DNA of 34,496 nucleotides from contig DAIQOP010000004.1 of NCBI GenBank assembly GCA_036787815.1, positions 1 through 34,496 of the forward strand, in the 5' to 3' direction. The stretch's first letter is position 1. Every line of letters begins with the position of its first letter. Shown here in pieces: positions 15,764 through 24,430 of this stretch. The DNA is from DATBAK01 sp036787815 (GTDB lineage: Bacteria; Actinomycetota; Acidimicrobiia; IMCC26256; PALSA-610). A program made the translations under genes and the position numbers. The notes beneath the pieces were generated by a model. That model did no database searches and was not told the origin of the DNA. It saw only the letters and a list, made by a program, of their open reading frames with translations.

Positions 15764-18700
15764 GCGGAGGTCGATGCTACCGGTGCACGCTCGACGGGAG
15801 CGATCTCGGCGAGCACCAATCGCAATGCCTCCGCGATCGACCGATCGGGAGCCGCGCCCCCACCCGGCTTCGGCCCCGCACCGGCAAACGGCACCGTGAC
15901 GACCCCGTCGACCACCGTGGCCCCGGGCGCGAACCGCTTGAGCCGCACTTCCTGAGATTTTCGTAAGTCGAGCCCCGTGAACCGCGCCCGACCACGCTGG
16001 AGCGAGATCTCGGTGATCCCACGTTCGAGGCACGCCACCCGCAACCGGGCCACGTCGAGCAGGGCCGCCGCGGGTGGCGGGAGCGGCCCGTACCGGTCGG
16101 CCCACTCGCCCGCGACGTCGTCGACGTCGGCGCCGGTGGTGACCGCCGCGAGGTGCCGGTACGCCTCGAGCCGCACGTCGTCACGCGCGATGTAGTCGCG
16201 GGGCAGGTGCGCGTCGACGGGGAGGTCGATCGAGATGTCGGCGGGAGCCTGCTCGATCTCGCCGGTGAGCTCACCGACGGCCTCGGTGACCATCTCCATG
16301 TAGAGGTCGAAACCGACCGCGGCGATCTGGCCCGATTGCTCGGCGCCCAGCAGGTTGCCCGCACCGCGGATCTCGAGGTCGCGCAGCGCGATCTTGAAGC
16401 CCGACCCGAGGTCGGTGTACTCGCCGATCGTCTTCAGGCGCTCGTACGCCTCCTCCGACAACGCGCGGTCGGGCGGATGCAGGAGGTACGCGTACGCGCG
16501 CTGCCCGCGCCGGCCGACGCGACCGCGCAGCTGGTAGAGCTGCGCGAGACCCAGCAGGTCGGCCCGGTCGACCACGAGCGTGTTCACCGTCGGCATGTCG
16601 AGACCGCTCTCGACGATCGTCGTGCACACGAGCACGTCGAACTCGCGCTCCCAGAACGACGTGACCACCTGCTCGAGCCTGCTTTCGTCCATCTGCCCGT
16701 GCGCGACGTCGACCCGCGCCTCGGGTACGAGCACGCGCACGTCGGCGGCGACGTGCTCGATGTCCTGCACCCGGTTGTGCACGTAGAGCACCTGCCCCTC
16801 GCGCAGCAGCTCGCGCCGGATCGACTCCGCGACCGCGCGGTGGTCGTACGGGCCGACGTAGGTGAGGATGGGTTGGCGGTCTTCGGGCGGGGTGTTCACG
16901 AGCGAGAGATCGCGAATGCCGGTGAGCGACAGCTCCAACGTGCGCGGGATCGGTGTGGCCGAGAGCGCGAGCGCGTCGACCCCCGCCCGCATCTGCTTGA
17001 TCTTCTCCTTGTGCATCACCCCGAAGCGCTGCTCCTCGTCGACGACGAGCAGGCCGAGATCCTTGAACTTCACGTCGTCGGAGATCAGCCGGTGGGTGCC
17101 GATCACGACGTCGACGCTGCCGTCGGCGAGCCCGCGCAACACCGCGGTCTGCTCCTTCGAGGAGAGGAAGCGCGAGAGCACCTCGACGCGAACGGGATAG
17201 TTGGCGAACCGCTCCCGGAACGTCTGCCCGTGCTGGCTCGCGAGCAGCGTGGTCGGCACGAGCAGCGCGACCTGCTTGCCGTCCTGCACCGCCTTGAACG
17301 TCGCGCGGATCGCGACCTCGGTCTTGCCGTACCCGACGTCGCCGCACACCAGCCGGTCCATCGGGATCGGCCGCTCCATGTCGGCCTTGGTCTCCTCGAT
17401 CGCCTGGAGCTGATCGGGCGTCTCCTCGTAGGGGAACGCGTCCTCGATCTCGTGCTGCCAGGGCGTATCGGCCGCGAACTGGTGGCCGGGTGTCGCGAGG
17501 CGGCGGCGGTAGAGCACGACGAGCTCGCCGGCGACGTCGCGCACGGCGTCGCGCACCTTCGCCTTGGTCTTCTGCCAGTCGCTGCCGCCCATCTTCGACA
17601 GCTTCGGGGTGTCGCCGCCGGTGTACTTGCGCACGATGTCGATCTGGTCGGTCGGGACGTACACCTTCTCGTCGCCCCTGAACTCGACCAGCAGGTAATC
17701 GCGTTCGAGATCGAACATCGTGCGCGAGACCATGCCGACGAACCGGCCGATGCCGTGCTGGCGGTGCACGACGTAGTCGCCCGCGGCGAGACCTTCGTAG
17801 TAGTCGTGCGTGCGCTTCGCGCCGCGTGGCGTGCGGTGCACGCGCCGGCGGCCGGTGAGATCGGCCTCCGCGACGAGTGCGAGCCGGGCGCCGGGCACCA
17901 CCGCGCCACGATCGAGAGGCGCGACGACGATGCGCGCGCCGGGCGTGTCGAGCAGCGGGGATCTGTCCGGTACCGCCGCCACGATGTCGACGACGACACC
18001 CTCGTCGGCGAGCACCTGCGCGAGCCGGTCGGCCGAGCCCCGCCCCTCCGCGGCGAGCAGCACGCGGTAGCCCTCGGACCGCAGCGCGGTGAGGCGCCGG
18101 GCCAACGCCTCGGAGTCGCCGACGACCGGATCGAACGCGCCGGCCGCGAGGTGCGGGGTCGACGGGTTCTCCGGCGCCGCCAGCACCGGCACCACCCCGG
18201 CCCGGGTGCTCGCGAGCAGCCGGTCGAACGGGAGCGAGAGCCGCGGCATCGCCTCGTCGCCGGCGGCGTCCCAGGTGACGGCGAGCGCGTCGGCGAGCGC
18301 GGCCTCCTCGTCGAGCAGGTCTTGGGCACGGTCGCGCAACCGGCGCGGCTCGAGCAGCACGACGAGCGCGGCCGGCCCCAACAGGTCGGGCAGGAGCCGC
18401 TCGTCGGGAGCGAGCCACGGCAGCCACGACTCCATGCCGTCGAAGGTCTGGCCCTGCTCGATGCGTTCCCACTGCGAGGCGCCCCACGGCTGCTCGGTGA
18501 GCAGCGCGGCCGCGCGCGTGCGGACGTCGGCGGTCGGCAGGATCTCGCGCGCCGGAAAGATCGTGACCTCGGTGCGGTCGTGCGTGGTCCGCTGGTCGGC
18601 GATCGAGAACTCGGCCAGGCGCTCGATCTCGTCGCCCCACAGGTCGATGCGCACCGGGTGGTCGGCGGTGACCGGGTACACGTCGACGATCGAGCCCCGC

Positions 18701-19251
18701 ACCGCGACCTCGCCCCGCGCTTCCACCTGGTACTCGCGCCGGTACCCCAACTCCACGAGGCGGGTGACGAACTCGTCCCGGTCGATGCGTCCGCCGGGTG
18801 CGACGGTCACGGGTTCGACGTCGGCGACGTGGGGGCCGAGGCGCTGCACGAGCGCGCGGATCGGCGCCACGATCACGAGCGGTTCGTGCCCCGCACCGGC
18901 ACCTTCCGTGCGGAGCCGCCACAGCACCCGCATCCGCCGGCCCATCGTCTCGAGCGCGGGCGAGACCCGCTCGAACGGCAGCGTCTCCCATGCGGGGAAC
19001 TGCTCGACCGCGTCGGTCCCGAGCAGCTGGCGGAGATCGTGGGCGATGCGTTCGGCTTCGTTCGCGGTCGGCACCGCGACGACGATCGGCCGCCGCGCGG
19101 TCGAGCGCGCGAGCGCGGCGAGGAAGAGGGGCCGCGCCGCGTCACCGACGGCGACGGCCTGGCCGGAGCCACCGCTCGCGGCGCGCACCGCGGGTTCGTC
19201 GGCGAGCAGCGCGGCGACGCCCGCGAGGGGAGCCGTCTTCGCCGACGTCAT
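15760..19251 (-). CDS. mfd: Transcription-repair coupling factor
   Basis: The product has 1163 residues, full length. Mfd removes RNA polymerase stalled at DNA damage and recruits UvrA. An N-terminal UvrB-like region (FPAWETLPFERVSPALETMG; GSIVDVYPV) is followed by the RNA-polymerase-interaction domain (GDYVVHRQHGIGRFVGM), then RecG-like translocase motifs: Walker A GDVGYGKTEVAIRA with K643, DEEQ box VVDEEQRFGVMHKEKIKQ, SATPIPRTLELS, and QLRGRVGRRGQRAYAYLL. The C-terminal TRCF domain begins near IADFDL-like sequence (VGFDLYMEMVTEAV). ATG overlaps the pth stop by four bases. Confidence 0.97.
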   Translation of the reverse strand: MTSAKTAPLAGVAALLADEPAVRAASGGSGQAVAVGDAARPLFLAALARSTARRPIVVAVPTANEAERIAHDLRQLLGTDAVEQFPAWETLPFERVSPALETMGRRMRVLWRLRTEGAGAGHEPLVIVAPIRALVQRLGPHVADVEPVTVAPGGRIDRDEFVTRLVELGYRREYQVEARGEVAVRGSIVDVYPVTADHPVRIDLWGDEIERLAEFSIADQRTTHDRTEVTIFPAREILPTADVRTRAAALLTEQPWGASQWERIEQGQTFDGMESWLPWLAPDERLLPDLLGPAALVVLLEPRRLRDRAQDLLDEEAALADALAVTWDAAGDEAMPRLSLPFDRLLASTRAGVVPVLAAPENPSTPHLAAGAFDPVVGDSEALARRLTALRSEGYRVLLAAEGRGSADRLAQVLADEGVVVDIVAAVPDRSPLLDTPGARIVVAPLDRGAVVPGARLALVAEADLTGRRRVHRTPRGAKRTHDYYEGLAAGDYVVHRQHGIGRFVGMVSRTMFDLERDYLLVEFRGDEKVYVPTDQIDIVRKYTGGDTPKLSKMGGSDWQKTKAKVRDAVRDVAGELVVLYRRRLATPGHQFAADTPWQHEIEDAFPYEETPDQLQAIEETKADMERPIPMDRLVCGDVGYGKTEVAIRATFKAVQDGKQVALLVPTTLLASQHGQTFRERFANYPVRVEVLSRFLSSKEQTAVLRGLADGSVDVVIGTHRLISDDVKFKDLGLLVVDEEQRFGVMHKEKIKQMRAGVDALALSATPIPRTLELSLTGIRDLSLVNTPPEDRQPILTYVGPYDHRAVAESIRRELLREGQVLYVHNRVQDIEHVAADVRVLVPEARVDVAHGQMDESRLEQVVTSFWEREFDVLVCTTIVESGLDMPTVNTLVVDRADLLGLAQLYQLRGRVGRRGQRAYAYLLHPPDRALSEEAYERLKTIGEYTDLGSGFKIALRDLEIRGAGNLLGAEQSGQIAAVGFDLYMEMVTEAVGELTGEIEQAPADISIDLPVDAHLPRDYIARDDVRLEAYRHLAAVTTGADVDDVAGEWADRYGPLPPPAAALLDVARLRVACLERGITEISLQRGRARFTGLDLRKSQEVRLKRFAPGATVVDGVVTVPFAGAGPKPGGGAAPDRSIAEALRLVLAEIAPVERAPVASTSA

Positions 19252-19853
19252 GTGCCGCGCGTGTTGTAGCGATTCATCGCCGCCTCGACCCCGTCGCTCA
19301 GGATCATCTCGACGGCGTCGGCCGCGTCGGCGACGGTGACGTCGATCTGCACCCGATCGCGCTTCGAGAACCGGTCGAGCACGTGGTCGGCGCCGACTTC
19401 CTTGCTCCGGGGCTTGTCGACGCCGATCCGCACCCGCAGGAAGGCGTCGGTGTGCAGGTGCGCCTTGATCGAGCGCAGGCCGTTGTGGCCCGCGAGCCCG
19501 CCTCCCACCTTCACCCGCAGGACCGCAGTCGGCAGGTCGAGCTCGTCGTGCACGACCACGAGCCGCTCGGGATCCACTCCGTAGCGGCGCACGAGCAGCG
19601 CGACCGCCTGCCCCGAATCGTTCATGTACGTGAGCGGGATCGCGAGCGCGAGGCGCAAGCCACCGACCCGGACCTCGTCGACGAGCGCGCGCTCCTTGCC
19701 CTTGCGCAACCGGGCCGAGTGCCGGCGCGCGAGCAACTGCACGACCTCTGCGCCCACGTTGTGGCGCGTGCCCTCGTATTCCGCTCCGGGGTTGCCGAGC
19801 CCGACGACCAACAGGTCGGCGGGCGTGCCGGTCCGCTCGGCGCGCCGCAGCAT
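19248..19853 (-). CDS. pth: Peptidyl-tRNA hydrolase
   Basis: The product has 201 residues, the usual Pth1 size. It frees tRNA from peptidyl-tRNA dropped by ribosomes. The substrate loop GLGNPGAEYEGTRHNVG contains catalytic H31, with Asn21 at its usual place; PLTYMNDSGQAV, VVHDELDLP and GGGLAGHNGLRSI complete the active site. ATG start lies 24 bases after rplY; this rplY-pth pair is widely conserved. The stop overlaps mfd by four bases. Confidence 0.96.
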   Translation of the reverse strand: MLRRAERTGTPADLLVVGLGNPGAEYEGTRHNVGAEVVQLLARRHSARLRKGKERALVDEVRVGGLRLALAIPLTYMNDSGQAVALLVRRYGVDPERLVVVHDELDLPTAVLRVKVGGGLAGHNGLRSIKAHLHTDAFLRVRIGVDKPRSKEVGADHVLDRFSKRDRVQIDVTVADAADAVEMILSDGVEAAMNRYNTRGT

Positions 19854-19877
19854 CGCGGCTTCCCGACCCGGGGCTTC

Positions 19878-20522
19878 CTACTCCTGGCCCTCGTCGCCGG
19901 CCGGAGCCTCGGGTGCCTCGGCACCCTCGACGGCCTCGCCCTCGACCGCGCCTTCCGCTTCTTCGGCGGTGCGGGGCTGCGAGATGTGGGCCACGACCGC
20001 GTCGTCCTCCTGGAGGACGACGACGCCCGCCGGGACCGCGAGGTCGCGCACGTGGATCGCGTCGCCGATCACCATCGCCGAGATGTCGTGCTCGAACGCG
20101 TTCGGGATGGCTCCCGGGAGCGCCTCGACCGTGACCGCGAACAGCGACTGCTCGAAGAGCCCGCCGTTGCGCACGCCCTCGGCCTCGCCGACGAACTGGA
20201 TCGGCACCTCGGCCTCGATCGTCTGGTCGGCCCGCACCCGCACGAAGTCGACGTGCAACACGGTGCCGCGCACCGGGTGGCGGTGGACCTGACGGGCCAG
20301 GGCGAGCTCGTTGCCGGTGCCGACCCGGAGGGTGATAAGGGTGTTGCCACCGCTGGCGCTGTGCAGGATGTGGTCGAGCTCGCGGGCCGGCACGCTCACC
20401 GACTCCGTGTCGGAGCCGAGGCCGTAGACCACGGCCGGGACCCGGCCGTCGCGGCGCAGCCGGCGGGCCACGCCCGATCCGGTCTCAGTGCGCTTCTGCG
20501 CGATCAGCGTGACGTCGGACAT
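19878..20522 (-). CDS. rplY: 50S ribosomal protein bL25/general stress protein Ctc
   Basis: The product has 214 residues, the long two-domain Ctc form. Residues 1-92 are the 5S rRNA-binding L25 domain (GSGVARRLRRDGRVPAVVYG; HRHPVRGTVLHVDFVRV); the rest is the TL5/Ctc C-terminal beta domain (IQFVGEAEGVRNGGLFEQ; VTVEALPGAIPNAFEHDI), ending in an acidic alanine/glutamate tail. ATG at 20522 is preceded by GAGGTG. It probably starts the rplY-pth-mfd-ppiC-mazG transcript. Confidence 0.95.
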   Translation of the reverse strand: MSDVTLIAQKRTETGSGVARRLRRDGRVPAVVYGLGSDTESVSVPARELDHILHSASGGNTLITLRVGTGNELALARQVHRHPVRGTVLHVDFVRVRADQTIEAEVPIQFVGEAEGVRNGGLFEQSLFAVTVEALPGAIPNAFEHDISAMVIGDAIHVRDLAVPAGVVVLQEDDAVVAHISQPRTAEEAEGAVEGEAVEGAEAPEAPAGDEGQE

Positions 20523-20598
20523 GGCTGGGCACCTCGTTCAGAACCGAGAAGAGCGCATTCAGGGCGCGGGAACTCACCATTCTGCCAGGTGGACAGGC

Positions 20599-20619
20599 CC
20601 GGGCGCCCTTCGGGCCCGG
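20599..20619 (-). terminator. Hairpin between prs and rplY
   Basis: CCGGG and CCC (20599-20608, with a two-base bulge) pair with GGGCCCGG (20612-20619) around the loop TTC. It lies about 90 bases past the prs stop on the minus strand and no T-run is visible, so it is a moderate terminator candidate. Confidence 0.4.
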
Positions 20620-20628
20620 CAGAGGGCC

Positions 20629-20700
20629 GAGCGGCGAGCGCAGCGAGCACGCGACCCGGCCCACTCCCATCCCGCGTCGCGGAGCGGCGAGCGCAGCGAG
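20629..20700. repeat. Two 19-bp direct repeats
   Basis: GAGCGGCGAGCGCAGCGAG occurs at 20629-20647 and again, identically, at 20682-20700, 53 bases apart. The unit sits just past the prs stop codon. Short GAGCGCAGCGAG-type elements are common between genes of high-GC bacteria; a role in mRNA end formation is possible. Confidence 0.8.
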
Positions 20701-20708
20701 TGCGACCA

Positions 20709-21704
20709 TCAAAGGTTATCTCCGCCGAAGAGGCCGGAGACGGAGCCGTCGCAGAAGATGGCGTCGATGGCCCCGGCGAGCAGGGGCGCGATCGACATCA
20801 CCCGCAGGGAGTCGAACTGCTTGTCGTCGGAGATGGGCAGGGTGTTGCTGACGATGACCTCACGGACGGGCGCGTTCTTGAGCCGGTCGACGGCCGGGCC
20901 CGAGAGCAGGCCGTGGGTCGCGGCGATGACCACGTCGGTGGCACCGCGGTCGACGAGCAGGTTCGCGGCGCTCACGACCGTGCCCGCCGTGTCGATCATG
21001 TCGTCGACGAGCACGCAGACCCGCCCCGCGATCTCGCCGACGACCTCGGTCGCGACCGCGACGTTGTGCACGCCCTTCGGGCGGCGCTTGTCGATGAAGG
21101 CCAGCTCGACCTCCAACCCGGTCCGCTCCTCGAGCTGCGTCGCGTAGCGGTGTGCGAGCTTGCCGCCGCCGGCGTCGGGCGACACGACGGTGACGTCACC
21201 GTCGATCGCCGACGCGAGGTACTCCGCGATCACCGGCACCGCGGTGAGGTGGTCGACGGGGAAATCGAAGAAGCCCTGGATCTGGCCGGTGTGCAGATCG
21301 ACCGACACCACGCGGTCGGCGCCCGCGGTGCCGAGCATGTCGGCAACCAGCCGCGCGGTGATCGGCTCGCGCCCTTCGGCCTTGCGGTCCTGGCGCGCGT
21401 ATCCGTAGAACGGGCACACCGCGGTGATGCGCTTCGCCGACGCGCGCTTGGCCGCGTCGATCATGATCAGCTGCTCCATGAGCCGGTCGTTGATCGGGTC
21501 GCAGTGGCTCTGGAACACGAAGACGTCGGTGCCGCGGATGCTCTCGCCGTAGCGGCAGTAGATCTCACCGTTGGCGAAGGTCGAGAGCACGACCTCGCTC
21601 AGCGGGCTCTGGAGGTGCTCGGCCACCTCTTCCGCGAGCTCGTGATGACCGCGCCCGGCGACGAGCACGAGGGTCTTCTCCGACACCTTCTTCGTCAAGG
21701 GCAT
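20709..21704 (-). CDS. prs: Ribose-phosphate pyrophosphokinase
   Basis: The product has 331 residues. It makes PRPP from ribose 5-phosphate and ATP for nucleotide, histidine and tryptophan synthesis. Class I signatures are clear: STFANGEIYCRYGESIRGTD, DPINDRLMEQLIMIDAAKRA, VCPFYGYARQDRKAEGREPI and the PRPP-binding loop VLVDDMIDTAGTV. ATG start lies 11 bases after the glmU stop, so the two are one transcript, an arrangement also seen in mycobacteria (Rv1018c-Rv1017c). Confidence 0.97.
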   Translation of the reverse strand: MPLTKKVSEKTLVLVAGRGHHELAEEVAEHLQSPLSEVVLSTFANGEIYCRYGESIRGTDVFVFQSHCDPINDRLMEQLIMIDAAKRASAKRITAVCPFYGYARQDRKAEGREPITARLVADMLGTAGADRVVSVDLHTGQIQGFFDFPVDHLTAVPVIAEYLASAIDGDVTVVSPDAGGGKLAHRYATQLEERTGLEVELAFIDKRRPKGVHNVAVATEVVGEIAGRVCVLVDDMIDTAGTVVSAANLLVDRGATDVVIAATHGLLSGPAVDRLKNAPVREVIVSNTLPISDDKQFDSLRVMSIAPLLAGAIDAIFCDGSVSGLFGGDNL

Positions 21705-21715
21705 GGTGGGAGGCC

Positions 21716-23173
21716 TCAGGCTTTCGGCTCGGGCCGGGGCTCGGCATCGGGCTCGGATTCCGACTCGGACCGTGCCACTTTGCCAGGCCGTGCGAAATCG
21801 GGTGTGAAGCGCGCCGGCGCGCCCTTGGCGAGCGCGCCGGCGGGCACGTCGTGGGTGACGACGGCACCGGCGGCGACGGTCGCCCCGTCGCCCACCGTGA
21901 TCGGCGCGACGAGCACGGAGTTCGAGCCGGTGTGGACGTCGGCGCCGATCGTGGTGTGGTGCTTGTTGGCCCCGTCGTAGTTGGCCGTGATCGTCCCGCA
22001 GCCGAGGTTCGAACGGGGCCCGATGTCGGCATCACCGACGTAGCTGAGGTGCGGCACCTTCGTGCCCTCGCCGATGTCGGCGTTCTTGGTCTCGACGAAC
22101 GCACCGACCTTGGCGCCGGGTGCGAGCCGGGTGCCGGCACGGAGGTTCGCGTACGGGCCGACGGTGCAGGAGTCGCCGATCTCCGAGTCGCACACCAGGG
22201 AGCTGGCGATCGACGCGTGCGCGCCGACGACGGAATCGACGATGCGCGCGTCGGGGCCGACGACCGCACCCGTGCCGATCACCGTGCGCCCTTCGAGCAT
22301 CGTGCCGGGGAGCAGGCGCACGTCGGCCTCGAGCTCGACCGTCGCGTCGATGTAGGTGCGTTCGGGGTCGACCATGGTGACGCCCTCGCGCATCCAGCTC
22401 GTGTTGATGCGGCGCCGCAGCTCCGCCTCGGCCGTCGCCAACTGCGAACGATCGTTGACCCCGAGGACCTCGGCCGGGTCGGCCTCCACCGCGTGCACCT
22501 GATGGCCGGCCCGCCGCAGCACCTCGATCGCGTCGGTGAGGTAGTACTCGCCCTGGACGTTCTCGGGGCTCAGCCGCCGCAGCGCGGGGGCGAGCAGGTT
22601 GCGGCGGAAGCAGTAGATCGACGTGTTGATCTCGTCGACCGCGCGCTCCTCCTCGGTCGCGTCGGCGTCCTCGACGATGCGGTCGACGCGCCCGTTCTTG
22701 TCGCGCAGGACGCGCCCGTAGCCGGAGACGTCGCTCGGACGGGTCGTGAGGATGGTGGCCGCGGCTTCCGACACCCGGTGCTCCGTGGCGAGCGCGGCGA
22801 GGGTCTCCGAACGCAGCAACGGGGTGTCGCCGGGCACCACGATGAGGTCGTCCTCGGCATCGAGGTCGTCGAACACGCCGGCGCTGAGCGCCACGCTCAC
22901 GGCTTCGCCCGTGCCTCGGGGCTCCCGTTGCTCGACGAACTCCACCGGGAGCTCGGTGGCGAGCTGCTCCTGCAGCGTCTTGGTGACCCGCTCCGCGCCG
23001 TGGCCCACGACGACGACGATGCGCTCGAGCGGCAGCGCGCAGAGCGCGTCGACGACGTGGAGGAGCATCGGGCGCCCGCAGAGCGGGTGCAGCACCTTGG
23101 GGGTCGAGGAACGCATCCGCGTGCCCTCGCCGGCGGCGAGCACCACTGCCGTGATCGGTCGGTACGCGCTCAT
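21716..23173 (-). CDS. glmU: Bifunctional UDP-GlcNAc pyrophosphorylase/GlcN-1-P acetyltransferase
   Basis: The product has 485 residues. It makes UDP-N-acetylglucosamine, the peptidoglycan precursor. The N-terminal pyrophosphorylase has VVLAAGEGTRMRSSTPKVLH near residue 9 and VVPGDTPLL; the C-terminal left-handed beta helix is built of hexapeptide turns and includes VGAFVETKNADIGEGTKVPH, SYVGDADIG and CGTITANYDG. The tail (from about 455) is a charged Glu/Ser/Pro stretch, as in mycobacterial GlmU. ATG at 23173 gives the standard start; the open frame continues upstream through the tRNA without meaning. Confidence 0.96.
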   Translation of the reverse strand: MSAYRPITAVVLAAGEGTRMRSSTPKVLHPLCGRPMLLHVVDALCALPLERIVVVVGHGAERVTKTLQEQLATELPVEFVEQREPRGTGEAVSVALSAGVFDDLDAEDDLIVVPGDTPLLRSETLAALATEHRVSEAAATILTTRPSDVSGYGRVLRDKNGRVDRIVEDADATEEERAVDEINTSIYCFRRNLLAPALRRLSPENVQGEYYLTDAIEVLRRAGHQVHAVEADPAEVLGVNDRSQLATAEAELRRRINTSWMREGVTMVDPERTYIDATVELEADVRLLPGTMLEGRTVIGTGAVVGPDARIVDSVVGAHASIASSLVCDSEIGDSCTVGPYANLRAGTRLAPGAKVGAFVETKNADIGEGTKVPHLSYVGDADIGPRSNLGCGTITANYDGANKHHTTIGADVHTGSNSVLVAPITVGDGATVAAGAVVTHDVPAGALAKGAPARFTPDFARPGKVARSESESEPDAEPRPEPKA

Positions 23174-23227
23174 GCGTCTTGCGTTCCCTTCCGCCACCGG
23201 CCGGGACCAGTTTGCCGCCCGGGGGCC

Positions 23228-23257
23228 TCTCGCTCGGGAGCGTCTCGCTCGGGGGCG
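23228..23257. repeat. 15-bp tandem repeat overlapping the tRNA 3' end
   Basis: TCTCGCTCGGGAGCG (23228-23242) is followed directly by TCTCGCTCGGGGGCG (23243-23257), which includes the tRNA 3' acceptor strand and one base past it. The unit differs at one position. It looks like slippage duplication of the tRNA end. Confidence 0.7.
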
Positions 23258-23318
23258 AGGGTTCGAACCTCGACTCGAGACTCCAAAGGACTCTGTGCTG
23301 CCGTTACACCACCCCCGA
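23248..23318 (-). tRNA. tRNA-Gln (anticodon TTG)
   Basis: On the minus strand 71 bases fold as a tRNA. The 7-bp acceptor is TCGGGGG with CCCCCGA, followed by discriminator G; the D arm has GTGTAACGGCAGCAC. The anticodon loop CTTTGGA gives TTG with the required T33, and the T arm is CGAGG-TTCGAAC-CCTCG. The 3' CCA is not encoded. The anticodon stem GAGTC/GTCTC holds a T-T mismatch at 30-40. It lies 74 bases upstream of glmU on the same strand. A TAACGT hexamer at 23333-23328 could be its -10. Confidence 0.93.
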
Positions 23319-23361
23319 ACCCGCCTGACGTTACCGTCGTACGACGCCGCCCCGTCGCGGT

Positions 23362-23391
23362 TTGGCCGGGGCCCGCCAACCCGACTACGGT
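23362..23391 (+). promoter_or_regulatory. Promoter of bS22-like gene
   Basis: TTGGCC (23362-23367) and TACGGT (23386-23391) are 18 bases apart. The ATG follows ten bases after the -10, so the leader is only a few bases long and no Shine-Dalgarno sequence fits. Confidence 0.5.
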
Positions 23392-23401
23392 CGGCCCCTC
23401 C

Positions 23402-23503
23402 ATGGGCTCCCTGATCAAGAAGCGCCGCAAGCGCATGAGGAAGAAGAAGCACAAGAAGCTTCTGAAGAAGACGCGCTGGCAGCGTCGTCAGCAGGGCAAG
23501 TAG
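23402..23503 (+). CDS. bS22-like small ribosomal protein (AURKAIP1/COX24 domain)
   Basis: The product has 33 residues: MGSLIKKRRKRM, then a lysine-rich stretch, then KTRWQRRQQGK. More than half the residues are Lys or Arg. It matches the actinobacterial AURKAIP1/COX24-domain miniprotein (Rv0500B type), seen in mycobacterial 30S subunits as bS22. In M. tuberculosis it lies beside galE2; here it stands between tRNA-Gln and ispE. The likely transcript is almost leaderless. It is convergent with ispE, with a strong hairpin between. Confidence 0.9.
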   Translation: MGSLIKKRRKRMRKKKHKKLLKKTRWQRRQQGK

Positions 23504-23526
23504 CCCACAACCCCTTCGTCTCCACT

Positions 23527-23555
23527 CGAACGGCCGCCTCCGGGCGGCCGCTTCG
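23527..23555. terminator. Hairpin between bS22-like gene and ispE
   Basis: CGGCCGCC (23531-23538) and GGCGGCCG (23543-23550) pair perfectly around TCCG; after a bulged C the stem continues with CGAA/TTCG. It lies between two convergent genes and can serve both strands. Confidence 0.7.
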
Positions 23556-23557
23556 CG

Positions 23558-24430
23558 TCACGACCGCGGTTCGACGCCGGTGCCGCGGGTGACACCCACC
23601 ACGCTCGTCGACGCCGGGAGCCCGGCGGCGGCCCTGCCACCGGCCGCCCGGGCCGCGTCGGGATCGTCGAAGGCGACCGCGCAGGCCGAGCCGCTGCCCG
23701 CCAGCAACGCGGGCGCTCCGGCCAGTCGTTCGAGGTGCTCGCGGAACTCGCGCAGGCGCGGTTCCACGTGCTCCGCGGCCGGTTCGAGGTCGTTGCGGAG
23801 CGGACCGACGCCGGCCGGCCCCGGCACCACGCGCGTGGAGCGCGGACCGCCGAGCTCGTCCCACGCTCGGTAGACCGCGGGCGTCGAGAGCGCGAACGGC
23901 GGCACGGCGACGAGCACGTGCAGCTCCGGCACCACGGCGGGCTCGATGCGTTCTCCTCGCCCGCGCATGTGCGCCGCTCCCCCGTACACACAGAAAGGGA
24001 CATCGGAACCGATCCGGGCGCCGATCGCGGCGAGCTCGACGAGGGTGAGATCGAGCGCGAGGAGCCGGTTGACGGCGAGCAACACCGCGGCCGCGTCGGC
24101 CGACCCACCTCCCAGCCCCGCGCCGGCGGGGATCTGCTTGCGCAACGCCAGATGCACGCCGGAGCCGCCCGCGCGCTCGGATGCGTGCGCGAGCAACGCG
24201 TGCGCGGCACGCGACGCGAGGGTGTCGGGCCCGTCGCCGATCCCGGGCGCGGCCGGGCCCGAGAGCTCGAGCTCGACCGCGAACGGGCGGTCGAGCCGCA
24301 TGACCGTGAGCTCGTCGTGCGGCTCGCTCACCGACACCGTCAGCGCGTCGAGCTCGTGGTAGCCGTCGGGTCGCACCCCGAGCACGTGCAACGACAACGT
24401 GAGCTTCGCGAACGCGTGCCAGGTGATCAC
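23558..24430 (-). CDS. ispE: 4-diphosphocytidyl-2-C-methyl-D-erythritol kinase
   Basis: The product has 290 residues, a GHMP kinase of the MEP isoprenoid pathway. The N-terminus AFAKLTLSLHVLGVRPDGYHEL carries the catalytic Lys, PAGAGLGGGSADAAAVL is the ATP-binding loop, and the C-terminal LLAGSGSACAVAF is motif 3. GTG at 24430 overlaps the rsmA stop by four bases (GTGA), so it is translated after rsmA, as in Rv1010-Rv1011. A GTG or ATG further upstream would lie inside rsmA. Confidence 0.95.
   Translation of the reverse strand: MITWHAFAKLTLSLHVLGVRPDGYHELDALTVSVSEPHDELTVMRLDRPFAVELELSGPAAPGIGDGPDTLASRAAHALLAHASERAGGSGVHLALRKQIPAGAGLGGGSADAAAVLLAVNRLLALDLTLVELAAIGARIGSDVPFCVYGGAAHMRGRGERIEPAVVPELHVLVAVPPFALSTPAVYRAWDELGGPRSTRVVPGPAGVGPLRNDLEPAAEHVEPRLREFREHLERLAGAPALLAGSGSACAVAFDDPDAARAAGGRAAAGLPASTSVVGVTRGTGVEPRS

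Noticed and set aside
16153..19269. Open frame of over 1000 codons on the plus strand opposite mfd
   Set aside because: It mirrors mfd codon by codon, is rich in Arg, His, Asp and Val without any motif, and mfd is unmistakable; a high-GC shadow.
20629..20700. Start of a CRISPR array
   Set aside because: Only two short copies, no regular series of spacers, and no cas gene in the window.
23228..23318. tRNA-Gln as an integration site for a mobile element
   Set aside because: The 3' end is locally duplicated, but no integrase, phage gene or second distant att-like copy is seen in the window.
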